Shown here: piece by piece, positions 24,848 through 33,263 of the stretch
Position numbering within the stretch: the stretch's first letter is position 1
Layout of the letters: every line of letters starts with the position of its first letter
NCBI RefSeq assembly: GCF_004571065.1
Contig: NZ_SPQN01000015.1
Location: 1 to 52,980 of the forward strand
Direction of reading: 5' to 3'
DNA length: 52,980 nucleotides
From: Geodermatophilus sp. DF01-2
Lineage (GTDB): Bacteria > Actinomycetota > Actinomycetes > Mycobacteriales > Geodermatophilaceae
The notes under the pieces: model-generated
Told to the model about the DNA's origin: nothing
Database searches by the model: none
The model's input: only the letters and a program-made list of their open reading frames with translations
Position numbers and translations under genes: made by a program

Positions 24848-26187
24848 GGCTCGACGGGCTGGCCGGGGGCCGGGTCGGCGTCTGGGGGCACGGGCGCGAG
24901 GGGCGCGCCGCGGTCCGCGCCGCGCTGGTCGCCGGCGCCGCGGGGGTGGTGGTCGTCGACGCCGTCCCGCCCACGGACCTCCCGGAGGGCGTGCAGGCCG
25001 GCCCGGACGTCGCCGCGCTCGCCGGGTGCGACGTGGTGTTCCGCTCGCCCGGCATCAGCCCCTACCGCGAGGACGCCCGCGCGCTCGCGGCCCGGACCTG
25101 CCTCACCTCCGGGACCGGCGTGGCGCTGGCCGAGTTCGCCGCCCGGGGGGTGCCCACGCTCTGCGTCACCGGCACCAAGGGCAAGAGCACGACGAGCGCG
25201 CTGGCCGCCGCGGTGCTGGTCGCCGCCGGCCGGCCGGCGGTGCACGCCGGCAACATCGGCACCCCGCTGCTCGACGTGCTGCTGGACGGTCATGTCACCG
25301 AGGGCGGGGCCCCCGGCGGGACGTCGCTGGTCGTCGAGGTCTCCAGCTACCAGGCGGCCGCCGTCGAGGGCTGGTCCGGGTGGGGCGCGGTCACCTCGCT
25401 GGCTCCCGAGCACCTGGACTGGCACGGCGACGTCGCGACCTACTACCGCGACAAGCTGCACGTCTTCGCCGGCTGCGGGCCGGGCTCGGTGGTCGTCGGC
25501 GCGCAGGCCCGGCCGGTCGCCGAGCGGCACCTGGACCCCGCCGTGCTGGTCGACCCGGCCGACGTCGTCCCGGAGGCCCGGCTGGCCGGCTTCCGGCCCG
25601 AGCGCCTCGCGGGCGTGCACAACGTCGCCAACGTGCACGTCGCGCTGGCCGCGTGCGTGCGGATGGGCGTGGACCTCGACCGGTCCGGGGACGCCGTCCG
25701 CGCCGCCGTCGCGGGGTTCCGGGCCCTGCCGCACCGGCTCTCCCCGGTCGCCACGCGGAACGGCGTCACGTTCGTCGACGACGCGCTGAGCACCACCCCC
25801 GTGTCGGTGCTCGCCGCCCTCGACGCCTTCGCCGGGCAGCAGGTCACGCTGATCGCCGGCGGGCAGGACCGCGGGCTGGACTACACCGACCTGGCCCGGG
25901 CGGTCGTCGCCCGCGGCGGGACGGTGCAGGCGGTCACCATCCCGGACACCGGCGCCCGCCTCGCCGCCGGCATCCGCGCGGCTGCGGCCGCCGCCGGCGT
26001 CGACGCCCCGGTCACCGAGACCGCGTCCCTGGCCGAGGCCGTGGGAGAGGCGCTCCGGACGGCGCGCCCGGGCGGCCTGGTCCTGCTCTCGCCGGGAGCG
26101 CCCAGCTACAACCGCTTCCGCAACTACGAGGAGTTGGCACGGACCTATGAACACATCCTCGTCGACGCCGGAGCGCAGCGTGTCTGA
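24844..26187 (+). CDS. murD2: UDP-MurNAc-L-alanine--L-glutamate ligase (MurD2)
   Basis: A Mur-ligase-fold protein of 447 residues. The ATP site is [19 protein letters not shown] (about residue 103-121). It also has [19 protein letters not shown] and [13 protein letters not shown], with the C-terminal [17 protein letters not shown] and LIAGGQDRG typical of MurD. Because it overlaps murL, I assign it to the MurD2 type described in Xanthomonas, which adds L-glutamate to UDP-MurNAc-L-Ala. Classical MurD adds D-glutamate and cannot be excluded from sequence alone. It acts in the cytoplasm in peptidoglycan precursor synthesis. The GTG start is coupled to a short upstream frame. Confidence 0.85.
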   Translation: MRLDGLAGGRVGVWGHGREGRAAVRAALVAGAAGVVVVDAVPPTDLPEGVQAGPDVAALAGCDVVFRSPGISPYREDARALAARTCLTSGTGVALAEFAARGVPTLCVTGTKGKSTTSALAAAVLVAAGRPAVHAGNIGTPLLDVLLDGHVTEGGAPGGTSLVVEVSSYQAAAVEGWSGWGAVTSLAPEHLDWHGDVATYYRDKLHVFAGCGPGSVVVGAQARPVAERHLDPAVLVDPADVVPEARLAGFRPERLAGVHNVANVHVALAACVRMGVDLDRSGDAVRAAVAGFRALPHRLSPVATRNGVTFVDDALSTTPVSVLAALDAFAGQQVTLIAGGQDRGLDYTDLARAVVARGGTVQAVTIPDTGARLAAGIRAAAAAAGVDAPVTETASLAEAVGEALRTARPGGLVLLSPGAPSYNRFRNYEELARTYEHILVDAGAQRV

Positions 26188-27538
26188 CCACGTGGCGGAC
26201 GACGCCTTCGTCGTCGCCGACCGCTCGCTCGACCTCGCCACCGGCGAGGCCGCCTTCACCTACCGGCTGGCCGGTGACGAGTTCACCGAACGGCTCACCC
26301 TCGACACCGACCTGCTGCCCGGCGCCGACCCGGCGCGGGTGGACGCGGCACTGGACCTCGTCCACCTCGTCATGGGCACCAGCTACTACAAGCTGCGCGC
26401 CGCCGGCCGCGTCGTCGTGCAGCGGCCGGTGACCAAGGCCCAGGCCGCCGTCGCAGAGGCCGCCTACACGCACGGCCTGGGGGAGTTCGCCGCGGTCAAC
26501 CGGCTGCCCGTGCCGCACGAGGTCGCGTTCGACCTGGAGCTGACCGACGAGCGCCCCGCACCGGTGGACCGCGGCGGCCAGCGTGATGAGCCGGGCGCGC
26601 TGCTGCCGGTGGGCGGCGGCAAGGACTCCGCGCTGGCGCTGGTCGTCGTGCAGCCGGCCACCGCGTTGGCGGTCAACCCGACCGACGCCCAGCGGGACGT
26701 GGCCCGCTCGGCGGGAGTCCCGCTGATCGGCGTCCGTCGGCGGCTGGACCCGCTGCTGGCCGAGCGCACGCGGGCCGGCGGGCTCAACGGGCACGTGCCG
26801 GTCACCGCGATCAACTCAGGCGTGGCCACGCTGGTCGCCGTCCTCGGCGGGTTCGACCCGGTGGTCTTCGCCAACGAGCGCTCGGCCGACGAGGAGACGC
26901 TGTCGGTCAACGGCGCGCGGGTGAACCACCAGTACTCGAAGTCCTACGAGTTCGAGCGGCTCTTCGCCGCGGCGGCGGCGGAGGTCGGCGTCACCTACTT
27001 CAGCCTCACCCGCCAGCTCTCGGAGCTGGCGACGGTCGCGGCGGTGGCGAACCTGCCCGAACTGCGCGGTGAGATCCTCAGCTGCAACCGCTCCTACACG
27101 CAGGCGCACATGGGCTTCCGGGATGGCGGCGAGGCCGTCCAGCGCTGGTGCCTGCACTGCGACAAGTGCCTGTTCACCTTCCTCTGCTTCGCGGTCTTCC
27201 TGACCCCGGAGGAGGCGCGGGAGATGTTCGGCGGCGACCCGTTGCGGGACCTCTCGCTGGTCGACGGCTTCCGGCGGCTGTGGGCCACGGAGAAGCCCTT
27301 CGACTGCGTGGGGGAGCGCGCCGAGAGCGCCGCCGCGATGGCCCACCTGGCCGGTAGTGCGGCCTGGGGCGACCACCCGGTCGTCCGCGCGCTGGGGGAC
27401 GAGGCGGCGTCCTTCGCCCGCGTCACCGGTGCGACCGTGGAGGGCTTCCTGCCGCCGCGCGGCGAGCACTCGGTTCCCGACCGGTACCTGGCCTCGCTGC
27501 GGCGGGTGCTCGCGGAGGCCCGCCCGCCGGTGACGTGA
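26180..27538 (+). CDS. murL: UDP-MurNAc-L-Ala-L-Glu epimerase (MurL)
   Basis: MurL inverts the terminal L-Glu of UDP-MurNAc-L-Ala-L-Glu to D-Glu, replacing glutamate racemase plus MurD. The roughly 452-residue protein shows an ATP-pyrophosphatase-like loop (LLPVGGGKDSALAL), GFDPVVFANERSADEETL, VNHQYSKSYEFERLF, and a Cys pair in RWCLHCDKCLFTFLCFA, consistent with this family. Two starts are possible: GTG 26180 with GGAG six bases upstream (8-bp overlap with murD2), preferred here, or ATG 26147 (41-bp overlap). The overlap with murD2 indicates a dedicated two-enzyme operon. Confidence 0.88.
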   Translation: MSDHVADDAFVVADRSLDLATGEAAFTYRLAGDEFTERLTLDTDLLPGADPARVDAALDLVHLVMGTSYYKLRAAGRVVVQRPVTKAQAAVAEAAYTHGLGEFAAVNRLPVPHEVAFDLELTDERPAPVDRGGQRDEPGALLPVGGGKDSALALVVVQPATALAVNPTDAQRDVARSAGVPLIGVRRRLDPLLAERTRAGGLNGHVPVTAINSGVATLVAVLGGFDPVVFANERSADEETLSVNGARVNHQYSKSYEFERLFAAAAAEVGVTYFSLTRQLSELATVAAVANLPELRGEILSCNRSYTQAHMGFRDGGEAVQRWCLHCDKCLFTFLCFAVFLTPEEAREMFGGDPLRDLSLVDGFRRLWATEKPFDCVGERAESAAAMAHLAGSAAWGDHPVVRALGDEAASFARVTGATVEGFLPPRGEHSVPDRYLASLRRVLAEARPPVT

Positions 27539-27612
27539 CCGAGCTCGCGAGGTCACGCGGAACACAGCACGGCAGGCGGCACGGAGCCGACCCGCGCCGG
27601 CGAGGAGGTCAC

Positions 27613-28503
27613 GTGACGGCCGAGGCGTTCGCGGCGGTCGAGCGGGTGCTGCAGCGCCCCGGCGCCCGCGACGTCACGGGCCTGGCCGGCGCCGTTCCCG
27701 GCCAGTTCGCCCGGCTGACCAGGGAGCTCGCCGCCGCCGGGCGGGCCCGCAGCAGGGTCGGCCTGACCACCGGCGTGCACATCGCCTGGGCGCCCACCCC
27801 CGCGGCCGAGACCGACGGCCCGGTCGGCACCGCCGTCCTGGCCGCAGCGCTGAGCACGCTCGGGGCCGAGCCGGTCGTGCTCACCGACGACCCGTGCGCG
27901 CAGGTGACCGCCGCGTGCCTGGAGGAGCTCGACGCGGGGAGGCTGGAGGTGGTCCCCGTGTCCGCGGGCGGAAGGCAGGTGGCCGACCGGGTGGCGGCGC
28001 TGAGGCTGTCGCACCTCGTGGCGGTCGAGCGGCTCGGCCCGGCCGCCGACGGGCGGGTGCTGACGATGCGCGGGTTCGACGTCACCGACTGCACCGCGCC
28101 GCTGCATGCGGCCTTCGCCCTGCCGGGCCTGGTCACCGGGGCGGTGGGCGACGGCGGCAACGAGATCGGCATGGGCAACGTGCCGGCCGCCGTGATCGCC
28201 GCGTGCGTCGCCCACGGGGAACGGATCGCCTGCCGGGTGCCGGTGGACGCGCTCGTGGTGGCCGGCACGTCCAACTGGGGTTGCTCCGGGCTGGTCGCCG
28301 GTCTCGCGCTGCTCGTCCCCGAGCACCGGGCCGCGCTCGCCGCGCTGCTGGAGCCGGCGGTCGACGCGCAGGTGCTCGACGCCGCCACCGCGGCCGGCGC
28401 GATCGACGGCGTCACCGGGCGGCCCGGCGCCACGGTGGACGGCGTCCCGGTGGCCGGCTACGCCGACCTGCTCGCCGACCTACGTCACCTGACCCGGGAA
28501 TAG
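27613..28503 (+). CDS. D-glutamate cyclase-like protein (DUF4392)
   Basis: A 296-residue protein matching the C-terminal domain of D-glutamate cyclase, which converts D-glutamate to 5-oxo-D-proline. Family motifs visible are GLTTGVHIAWAPTPAAETDGPVG (50-72) and VGDGGNEIGMGNV (178-190), plus SNWGCSGLVAGLALL. Start GTG 27613 has a strong GAGGAGG; an earlier GTG at 27535, overlapping the murL stop, gives an Arg-rich, family-unlike extension. Position next to murD2-murL suggests it removes D-glutamate released by wall turnover. That substrate is inferred. Confidence 0.8.
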   Translation: MTAEAFAAVERVLQRPGARDVTGLAGAVPGQFARLTRELAAAGRARSRVGLTTGVHIAWAPTPAAETDGPVGTAVLAAALSTLGAEPVVLTDDPCAQVTAACLEELDAGRLEVVPVSAGGRQVADRVAALRLSHLVAVERLGPAADGRVLTMRGFDVTDCTAPLHAAFALPGLVTGAVGDGGNEIGMGNVPAAVIAACVAHGERIACRVPVDALVVAGTSNWGCSGLVAGLALLVPEHRAALAALLEPAVDAQVLDAATAAGAIDGVTGRPGATVDGVPVAGYADLLADLRHLTRE

Positions 28504-28513
28504 GCTCGACGGC

Positions 28514-28978
28514 GTGCCGCACCCGCACCCATCCGAGGACGCCCCGCCGCTGGCCGAGCGCCTGCGCGCCCGCGGGCTGCGGCTGACCACCCAGCGACAG
28601 CGGGTCCTGGCCGCGGTCGCCGCGCTCGAGCACGCCACCCCGGAGGCGATCGCCACCCGGCTGCGCGAGGAGGCCGGTTCGGCCGGCGCGGCCCCGGACA
28701 CCTCGACGGTCTACCGCAACCTCGAGCTGCTCGAGCGGCTCGGCCTGGTGTGGCACACCCACCTCGGCAAGGGCGCGCCGGTCTACCACGCCGCCGAGCA
28801 CCCGCACCTGCACGTCGTCTGCGCCGGCTGCGGGGAGATCTCCTCGGCCGACCCCGCGTTGCTCGACGGCGCCGCGGAACGTCTGGCCGCCGACCTCGGT
28901 TTCCAGCTGGACGTGGGGCACGTCGCGCTGTCCGGGACGTGCCGCGCCTGCCGCGAACGAGCCGGAACGGAGTCCTGA
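28514..28978 (+). CDS. Fur-family metalloregulator
   Basis: A 154-residue repressor of the Fur/Zur/CatR family. The winged helix covers LRARGLRLTTQRQRVLAAVAAL and TSTVYRNLELLERLGLV. The metal-binding second half has H-x-H-x-H at 96-100 and two CxxC pairs (C103/C106 in CAGCGE, C143/C146 in CRACRE) for the structural zinc. The metal sensed cannot be told from sequence. GTG start with a TAGGCT box seven bases upstream (leaderless). Its stop overlaps the ygfZ ATG, suggesting control of Fe-S-related functions in the same operon. Confidence 0.9.
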   Translation: MPHPHPSEDAPPLAERLRARGLRLTTQRQRVLAAVAALEHATPEAIATRLREEAGSAGAAPDTSTVYRNLELLERLGLVWHTHLGKGAPVYHAAEHPHLHVVCAGCGEISSADPALLDGAAERLAADLGFQLDVGHVALSGTCRACRERAGTES

Positions 28979-30099
28979 TGTCCATCCCGAGCCCCCTGCT
29001 GTCACGCCCCGGCGCCGTGCCGGTGGAGGACGGGTCCGTTCCCGGATGGGTCGTCGCAGCGCACTACGGCAGCCCGCTCCGCGAGCAGCGCGAGCTGGCC
29101 GAGGGCGCCGGCCTGGTCGACCGCAGCGACCGCGACGTCCTCGTCGTCCCGGGTGCGGACCGGCTGACCTGGCTGCACAGCCTCACCACCCAGCACCTGG
29201 AACGGCTCGGCGACGGCACCGGCGCCGAGGCCCTCGAGCTCAGCCCGAACGGGCACGTCGAGCACCACCTCGTGCTCGCCGAGCTCGCCGGCACCACCTG
29301 GGTCGACGTCGAGCCCGGCACCGGGGCCGCGCTGCAGACCTACCTGGACCGGATGCGCTTCCTGCTCCGCGTCGAGCCGGCGCCGGCCACCGACGCGTGG
29401 GCGCTGCTGTCGCTGGTCGGCCCCCGGTCGGACGCCGTGCTCGCCGCCGCCGGCCTCCCGGTGCCCGCGGAGCCGTACGCGGTCCTCGGCCTGGCCGGCG
29501 GCGGGTGGGTGCGCCGGATGCCTCCGCTGGGGGACGGCGCCCCCGCCGTCGACCTGCTGGTGCCCCGCGCGGAGCTCGCCACCCACGCCGACGCACTGCT
29601 GGCCGCAGGGGCCGCGCCGGCCGGGCTGGCCGCGTACGAGGCGCTGCGGGTGGAGGCCCGCCGGCCGCGGCTGCACGTCGACACCGACCACCGCACCATC
29701 CCCAACGAGACCGGCTGGCTGGCCAGCGCCGTCCACCTGGCCAAGGGTTGCTACCGCGGGCAGGAGACCGTCGCACGGGTGCACAACCTCGGCCGCCCGC
29801 CGCGACGGCTGGTGCTGCTGCACCTCGACGGGCTCTCCGAGGAGCTGCCCGGGCCCGGGACGCCGGTGCGGTCGGGCGCCCGCGAGGTCGGTCGGGTCGG
29901 CACCGTCGTCCGGCACCACGAGCTCGGCGTCGTCGCCCTGGCGCTGGTGAAGCGGTCGGTCGCGATGGACGTCGAGCTGACCGTGGGCGGGGCCCGCGCC
30001 GCGATCGACCCCGACGACGCTCCCGCCGCCCTCGACGACACGGTGGCTGCGGCGCGGGAACGGGTCCAGGCCGTGCGGTCTGGGACCATCCCCCGGTGA
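28978..30099 (+). CDS. ygfZ: YgfZ/GcvT-like folate-binding protein
   Basis: A 373-residue member of the YgfZ family, which uses tetrahydrofolate and assists assembly or repair of certain Fe-S enzymes. The diagnostic KGCYRGQE motif with its essential Cys is at 256-263 (Cys258). The N-terminal GcvT-like region contains VVPGADRLTWLHSLTTQHL. The ATG overlaps the stop of the Fur gene (TGATG). The following rsiG gene begins about 27 bp after its stop. Confidence 0.9.
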   Translation: MSIPSPLLSRPGAVPVEDGSVPGWVVAAHYGSPLREQRELAEGAGLVDRSDRDVLVVPGADRLTWLHSLTTQHLERLGDGTGAEALELSPNGHVEHHLVLAELAGTTWVDVEPGTGAALQTYLDRMRFLLRVEPAPATDAWALLSLVGPRSDAVLAAAGLPVPAEPYAVLGLAGGGWVRRMPPLGDGAPAVDLLVPRAELATHADALLAAGAAPAGLAAYEALRVEARRPRLHVDTDHRTIPNETGWLASAVHLAKGCYRGQETVARVHNLGRPPRRLVLLHLDGLSEELPGPGTPVRSGAREVGRVGTVVRHHELGVVALALVKRSVAMDVELTVGGARAAIDPDDAPAALDDTVAAARERVQAVRSGTIPR

Positions 30100-30125
30100 T
30101 CGCCCGACCCCGTGGAGGCCCTGCC

Positions 30126-30683
30126 GTGACCCCCGAACCGACCCGCGCCGGCGGCACCGCCGTCGACGCGCTGCTGGACCCCGGCTTCCTCGAGTCCGCG
30201 GTGCAGCTGCCGATGGCCGACGTCCGCCGGCTGCGCCGCCAGGCCGAGCAGGAGGAGGTCAACCTCTCCTACACCCGGCGGCTGCTGCAGGGCCGGCTGG
30301 ACATCGTGCGCCGCGAGCTGCAGCGGCGCGCCGAGCACGACGGCCGGTCGCTGGTCGACCTGTTGCCGGAGATCCTGGCGGAGAAGGGCCGCGGCCCGGC
30401 CCACGGTCTGGGCCGTCACCAGACGGTGCAGCCGGCGGCGCCCGAGGAGTACGAGGCCTGGGTGCACTCGCTGACGCCGGGCGTCGACCTCTCCGCGGTC
30501 CCCGAGCTCTCCGACGCCGAGCTCGAGCAGGCCGCCCGCGGGCTGGCCGAGGCCGAGGGGTCGCTGTCCGAGCGCCGCCGCGGCGTGCAGCGGACCATGG
30601 ACGGGTTGGCCGCCGAGCTGGGCCGCCGCTATCGGAACGGCGAGGCCGACGTCGCCGCGCTGCTCGCCGACGAGGGCCGGTGA
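30126..30683 (+). CDS. rsiG: Anti-sigma factor RsiG, c-di-GMP binding
   Basis: RsiG holds the flagellar/sporulation-type sigma factor WhiG inactive when loaded with cyclic di-GMP. The 185-residue protein is an antiparallel coiled-coil type with two copies of the E-x3-S-x2-R-x3-Q-x3-D ligand motif. Both are intact: E44-S48-R51-Q55-D59 and E144-S148-R151-Q155-D159. Start GTG 30126 has GGAGG seven bases upstream; GTG 30096, overlapping the ygfZ stop, is possible. The partner whiG is not in the window. Confidence 0.9.
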   Translation: MTPEPTRAGGTAVDALLDPGFLESAVQLPMADVRRLRRQAEQEEVNLSYTRRLLQGRLDIVRRELQRRAEHDGRSLVDLLPEILAEKGRGPAHGLGRHQTVQPAAPEEYEAWVHSLTPGVDLSAVPELSDAELEQAARGLAEAEGSLSERRRGVQRTMDGLAAELGRRYRNGEADVAALLADEGR

Positions 30684-31753
30684 CGGACCACCCTTCCTCC
30701 CATCGGCCCCGTCCCGAGGCTCACCCCGAGCCTGCGAGGGGTGAGGAGGACGGGGTCCTTCTGCTGAAGGGTGGCCGGTTCCAGCACCTCACCTGGCCGG
30801 AGAACCCGGTGCTGGTCGAGGTGTGGCGTTCGGGCTTCCTCGAGTCGGTGCACCGCGGCTCGCTGGTGGTCGTCGGTCCCGACGGCGCGGTGCTGCTGGC
30901 CGTGGGGGACGTGGAGCGGCCGGTGCTGCCGCGGTCGTCGAACAAGCCGGTACAGGCCACCGCGCTGCTCGCCGCCGGCTGGACGCCGCGCTCGGATGAG
31001 GAACTGGCGATCGGCGCCGGGTCGCACTCGGGCGAGGACGGCCACCGCGAGCTGGTCGCCGCCATGCTGGTCGCTGCCGGCCTCTCGCCGGACGACCTCG
31101 GCTGCCCTCCGGCGCTGCCGATGCACGACCCGACCTACGCCGCGTGGCTCGCGGCCGGCCGGGCGCCGGAGCGGCTGGCGATGAACTGCTCGGGCAAGCA
31201 CGCGGCGATGCTGGCCGCCTGTGTCGCCGCCGGCTGGCCGACGGAGGGCTACCTGGAGCGCGACCACCCGCTGCAGCAGGCCATCGAGGCCCGGCTGGAG
31301 GAGGCCGCCGGCACTCCGGTGGCCGCGGTCGTCGTCGACGGCTGCGGTGCCCCGCAGCACGGACTGCCGCTGACCGGCCTGGCCCGGAGCGCCTCCTCGC
31401 TGATCGAGGCGGTGGCCGGCACGCCGGAGCGGGCGGTCGCCGACGCCATGCGCGCGCACCCCTGGTTCGTGGCCGGGACCGGCCGGGAGGACACCGACCT
31501 CATGCGCGCCGTCGACGGCCTGCTGGTCAAGGGCGGTGCGGACGGGGTGCACGTCGCCGCGTTGCCGGGGCGCGGCGCGGTCGCGCTCAAGCTGGACGAC
31601 GGCGGGGACCGCGGCCGCACGCCCGCGCTCTGTGCCGGCCTGCTGCGCCTCGGGGTGCCCGCCGGGCAGCTGGCCCCGTGGTCGCTGACCCCCGTTCCGG
31701 GCGGGAACGGCGTGGTCGGTGAGGTGCGCCCGGCCGCGGTGCTGGCGGGGTGA
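30680..31753 (+). CDS. L-asparaginase (AnsA/asparaginase_II type), start invaded by repeat
   Basis: Member of the bacterial asparaginase family typified by the inducible Rhizobium enzyme (PF06089), hydrolysing L-asparagine to aspartate. Motifs are VWRSGFLESVHRGSLVVV, LPRSSNKPVQATALL, AMNCSGKHAAMLAAC and HPWFVAGTGREDTDLM. GTG 30680 overlaps the rsiG stop, but codons 9-28 from there are simply translated dispersed repeat. The conserved protein begins only near NPVLVEVWRSG (around 30805), so a GTG there (P-V-L-V) could be the original start. About 315-357 residues. Confidence 0.85.
   Translation: MTDHPSSHRPRPEAHPEPARGEEDGVLLLKGGRFQHLTWPENPVLVEVWRSGFLESVHRGSLVVVGPDGAVLLAVGDVERPVLPRSSNKPVQATALLAAGWTPRSDEELAIGAGSHSGEDGHRELVAAMLVAAGLSPDDLGCPPALPMHDPTYAAWLAAGRAPERLAMNCSGKHAAMLAACVAAGWPTEGYLERDHPLQQAIEARLEEAAGTPVAAVVVDGCGAPQHGLPLTGLARSASSLIEAVAGTPERAVADAMRAHPWFVAGTGREDTDLMRAVDGLLVKGGADGVHVAALPGRGAVALKLDDGGDRGRTPALCAGLLRLGVPAGQLAPWSLTPVPGGNGVVGEVRPAAVLAG
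30705..30761 (-). repeat. Dispersed palindromic repeat, copy 5, inside the 5' end of the asparaginase frame
   Basis: Inverse orientation: GGCCCCGTCC to GAGGACGGGGTCCTTC. It lies 22 bp after the rsiG stop, within the apparent N-terminal codons of the asparaginase. It is followed at 30778 by GTTCCAGCACCTCACC, the same 16-base string that follows copy 2. Confidence 0.8.
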
Positions 31754-31835
31754 GCCCGAACCGGGGCGGTGTGAGGCGCTTCACGCCCGAGTGCTCGCTG
31801 CTGCGCTTGCAGGAGCTAGCACCCCGGCCTAGCGT

Positions 31836-31844
31836 CGGGACGTG
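31836..31844 (+). promoter_or_regulatory. Leaderless promoter region of the XRE regulator
   Basis: TAGCGT ends six bases before GTG 31842. Upstream in the 88-bp gap are the palindrome GTGAGGCGCTTCAC and a TTGCAGGAGCTAGCA element (TTGCA and TAGCA ten bases apart), candidate binding sites for the XRE protein itself. Confidence 0.4.
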
Positions 31845-32357
31845 CAGAACCCCGGCGAGTTCGTCCGTGAGCAGGTGACCACCGTCCGCGGGAAGGTGGA
31901 TCTGTTCACGGGCAGTGTCGCGGGGACGGTGGCCGCCGAGCGCTCCAAGGTCGCGGCGACCGGGTCCCAGGTCGGGGAGTTCATCCGGGAGCAGCGCAAC
32001 GCCGCCCGGGTGTCCCTCCGGGAGCTCGCCCGCGTGGCCGGGGTGAGCAACCCCTACCTCTCCCAGGTGGAGCGGGGGCTGCGCAAGCCGTCGGCGGAGA
32101 TCCTCGCCGCGATCGCCAAGGGTCTGAAGATCTCGGCGGAGACGCTGTACGAGCAGGCCGGGATCCTCGACCGGCGGCCCGGCAACCCGGACACCGTGGC
32201 GGCGATCCGCGCCGATCCGTCGCTCTCGGAGCGGCACAAGGCGGTGCTGCTCGAGCTCTACGACACCTACGTCCGGGAGCACGCCGCGAGCGCCCCCGCC
32301 GCAGGGACCGGCCCCTCTGCTCCCACCCCTACCCGTTCCTCGAAGGAGTCCGCATGA
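31842..32357 (+). CDS. XRE-family transcriptional regulator (Rv0474-like)
   Basis: A 171-residue protein with an N-terminal amphipathic stretch, then a Cro/CI helix-turn-helix (LRELARVAGVSNPYLSQVERGLRKPSAEILAAIAKGL, about residues 60-98) and a short C-terminal region. It overlaps the HbhA-like gene by ATGA and matches the order Rv0474-Rv0475-Rv0476 of M. tuberculosis, so it probably regulates that envelope operon. Leaderless GTG start. Confidence 0.88.
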   Translation: MQNPGEFVREQVTTVRGKVDLFTGSVAGTVAAERSKVAATGSQVGEFIREQRNAARVSLRELARVAGVSNPYLSQVERGLRKPSAEILAAIAKGLKISAETLYEQAGILDRRPGNPDTVAAIRADPSLSERHKAVLLELYDTYVREHAASAPAAGTGPSAPTPTRSSKESA

Positions 32358-33127
32358 CCACGCTCAAGGAGTACGGCGAGGCCGTCGCCGTCCGGAACAA
32401 GACCGTCCTGCTCGCCGCCGTCGGCGCCGGTGACCTGGCCGTCGAGCGCGCCCGCGCCGTCCTCGGCACGCTGCGCTCGCGCGCCGAGGCCCTCCCCGGC
32501 GAGGCCCAGGTGCAGGCCGACCTGGCCACCAAGGAGGCCCGCACCCGCGCCGAGGAGGTCGTCGGCCGCGCCCGCGGTGCCGTGCGCTCCGCCCAGCACG
32601 CCGCCTCCGCCGTCCGCCCCGAGGTGGTCGTCAGCACGGTGGCCGGGCTGGTGAGCACCACCCGCACCCAGACGGTCGCCACCGTCGAGACCCTCGCCGT
32701 CCGCGGCGCCGAGGTCGTCGAGGAGCTGCGCCGCCAGCCCGGCGTCCGCACGGTCGTCGGCCGCGCCGAGCGCGCGGTGGACGCGGTCGAGGACGCGGTG
32801 GAGGAGGTGCTCGAGGAGACCGCCGAGACCGTCGCGGAGGCCTCCGACGAGGTCACCTCGATCGCGCAGAAGACGGCGGCGAAGGCCGAGAAGGCCCTCG
32901 ACCGGGCCGAGGAGGCCACGCACGAGGTCGCGCAGGACGCCAAGGCAGCCCTCGCCGAGGCCGAGCCCGCGCCGGCCGAGCGCGCGCCCGCCAAGAGGAG
33001 TGCGGCGGCGAAGAAGACGAGTGCGGCCAGGAAGGCGGCGCCGGCCGGGACCTCGGCCCGGGTGACCCGCGCCCGCACCGCCAAGCGCACCGACCCGACG
33101 GCGGTTCCTGCCAAGCGCAACGGCTGA
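32354..33127 (+). CDS. HbhA-like heparin-binding/coiled-coil surface protein
   Basis: A 257-residue protein with a long helical coiled-coil body (Ala/Glu/Val-rich, 1-200) and a Lys/Arg/Ala-rich C-terminus (KRSAAAKKTSAARKAAPAG). This is the arrangement of mycobacterial heparin-binding haemagglutinin (Rv0475), whose basic tail binds sulfated glycans and whose body binds membranes. The tail also resembles histone-H1-like DNA-binding proteins. No signal peptide, as in HbhA. Translationally coupled to the XRE gene. In a soil actinobacterium a structural or polar-growth role is more plausible than host adhesion. Confidence 0.8.
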   Translation: MTTLKEYGEAVAVRNKTVLLAAVGAGDLAVERARAVLGTLRSRAEALPGEAQVQADLATKEARTRAEEVVGRARGAVRSAQHAASAVRPEVVVSTVAGLVSTTRTQTVATVETLAVRGAEVVEELRRQPGVRTVVGRAERAVDAVEDAVEEVLEETAETVAEASDEVTSIAQKTAAKAEKALDRAEEATHEVAQDAKAALAEAEPAPAERAPAKRSAAAKKTSAARKAAPAGTSARVTRARTAKRTDPTAVPAKRNG

Positions 33128-33239
33128 CGAAGGACCCCCTGCCCCCCACCGTGTAAGGACCCCGTCCCTCTCACCCCTCGTAGAAGGACCCCGTCCTCCC
33201 CACCCCTCGCAGGCTCGGGGCGGTGCCCTGGACGGGGCC
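33128..33239 (+). repeat. Dispersed palindromic repeat, copy 4, composite with two extra heads
   Basis: Begins CGAAGGACCCCCTGCCC directly after the stop of the HbhA-like gene. A second partial head follows at about 33154 (TAAGGACCCCGTCCC), then the full copy 33183-33239. This nested series of heads suggests repeated insertion or slippage at one site. Confidence 0.8.
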
Positions 33240-33263
33240 GGTGCCCTGGAGAGGGCCGCGACC

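Noticed and set aside
24844..26187. Plain MurD (D-glutamate adding) as the firm call
   Set aside because: Possible from the ligase sequence alone, but the overlap with murL makes the L-glutamate-adding MurD2 role much more likely.
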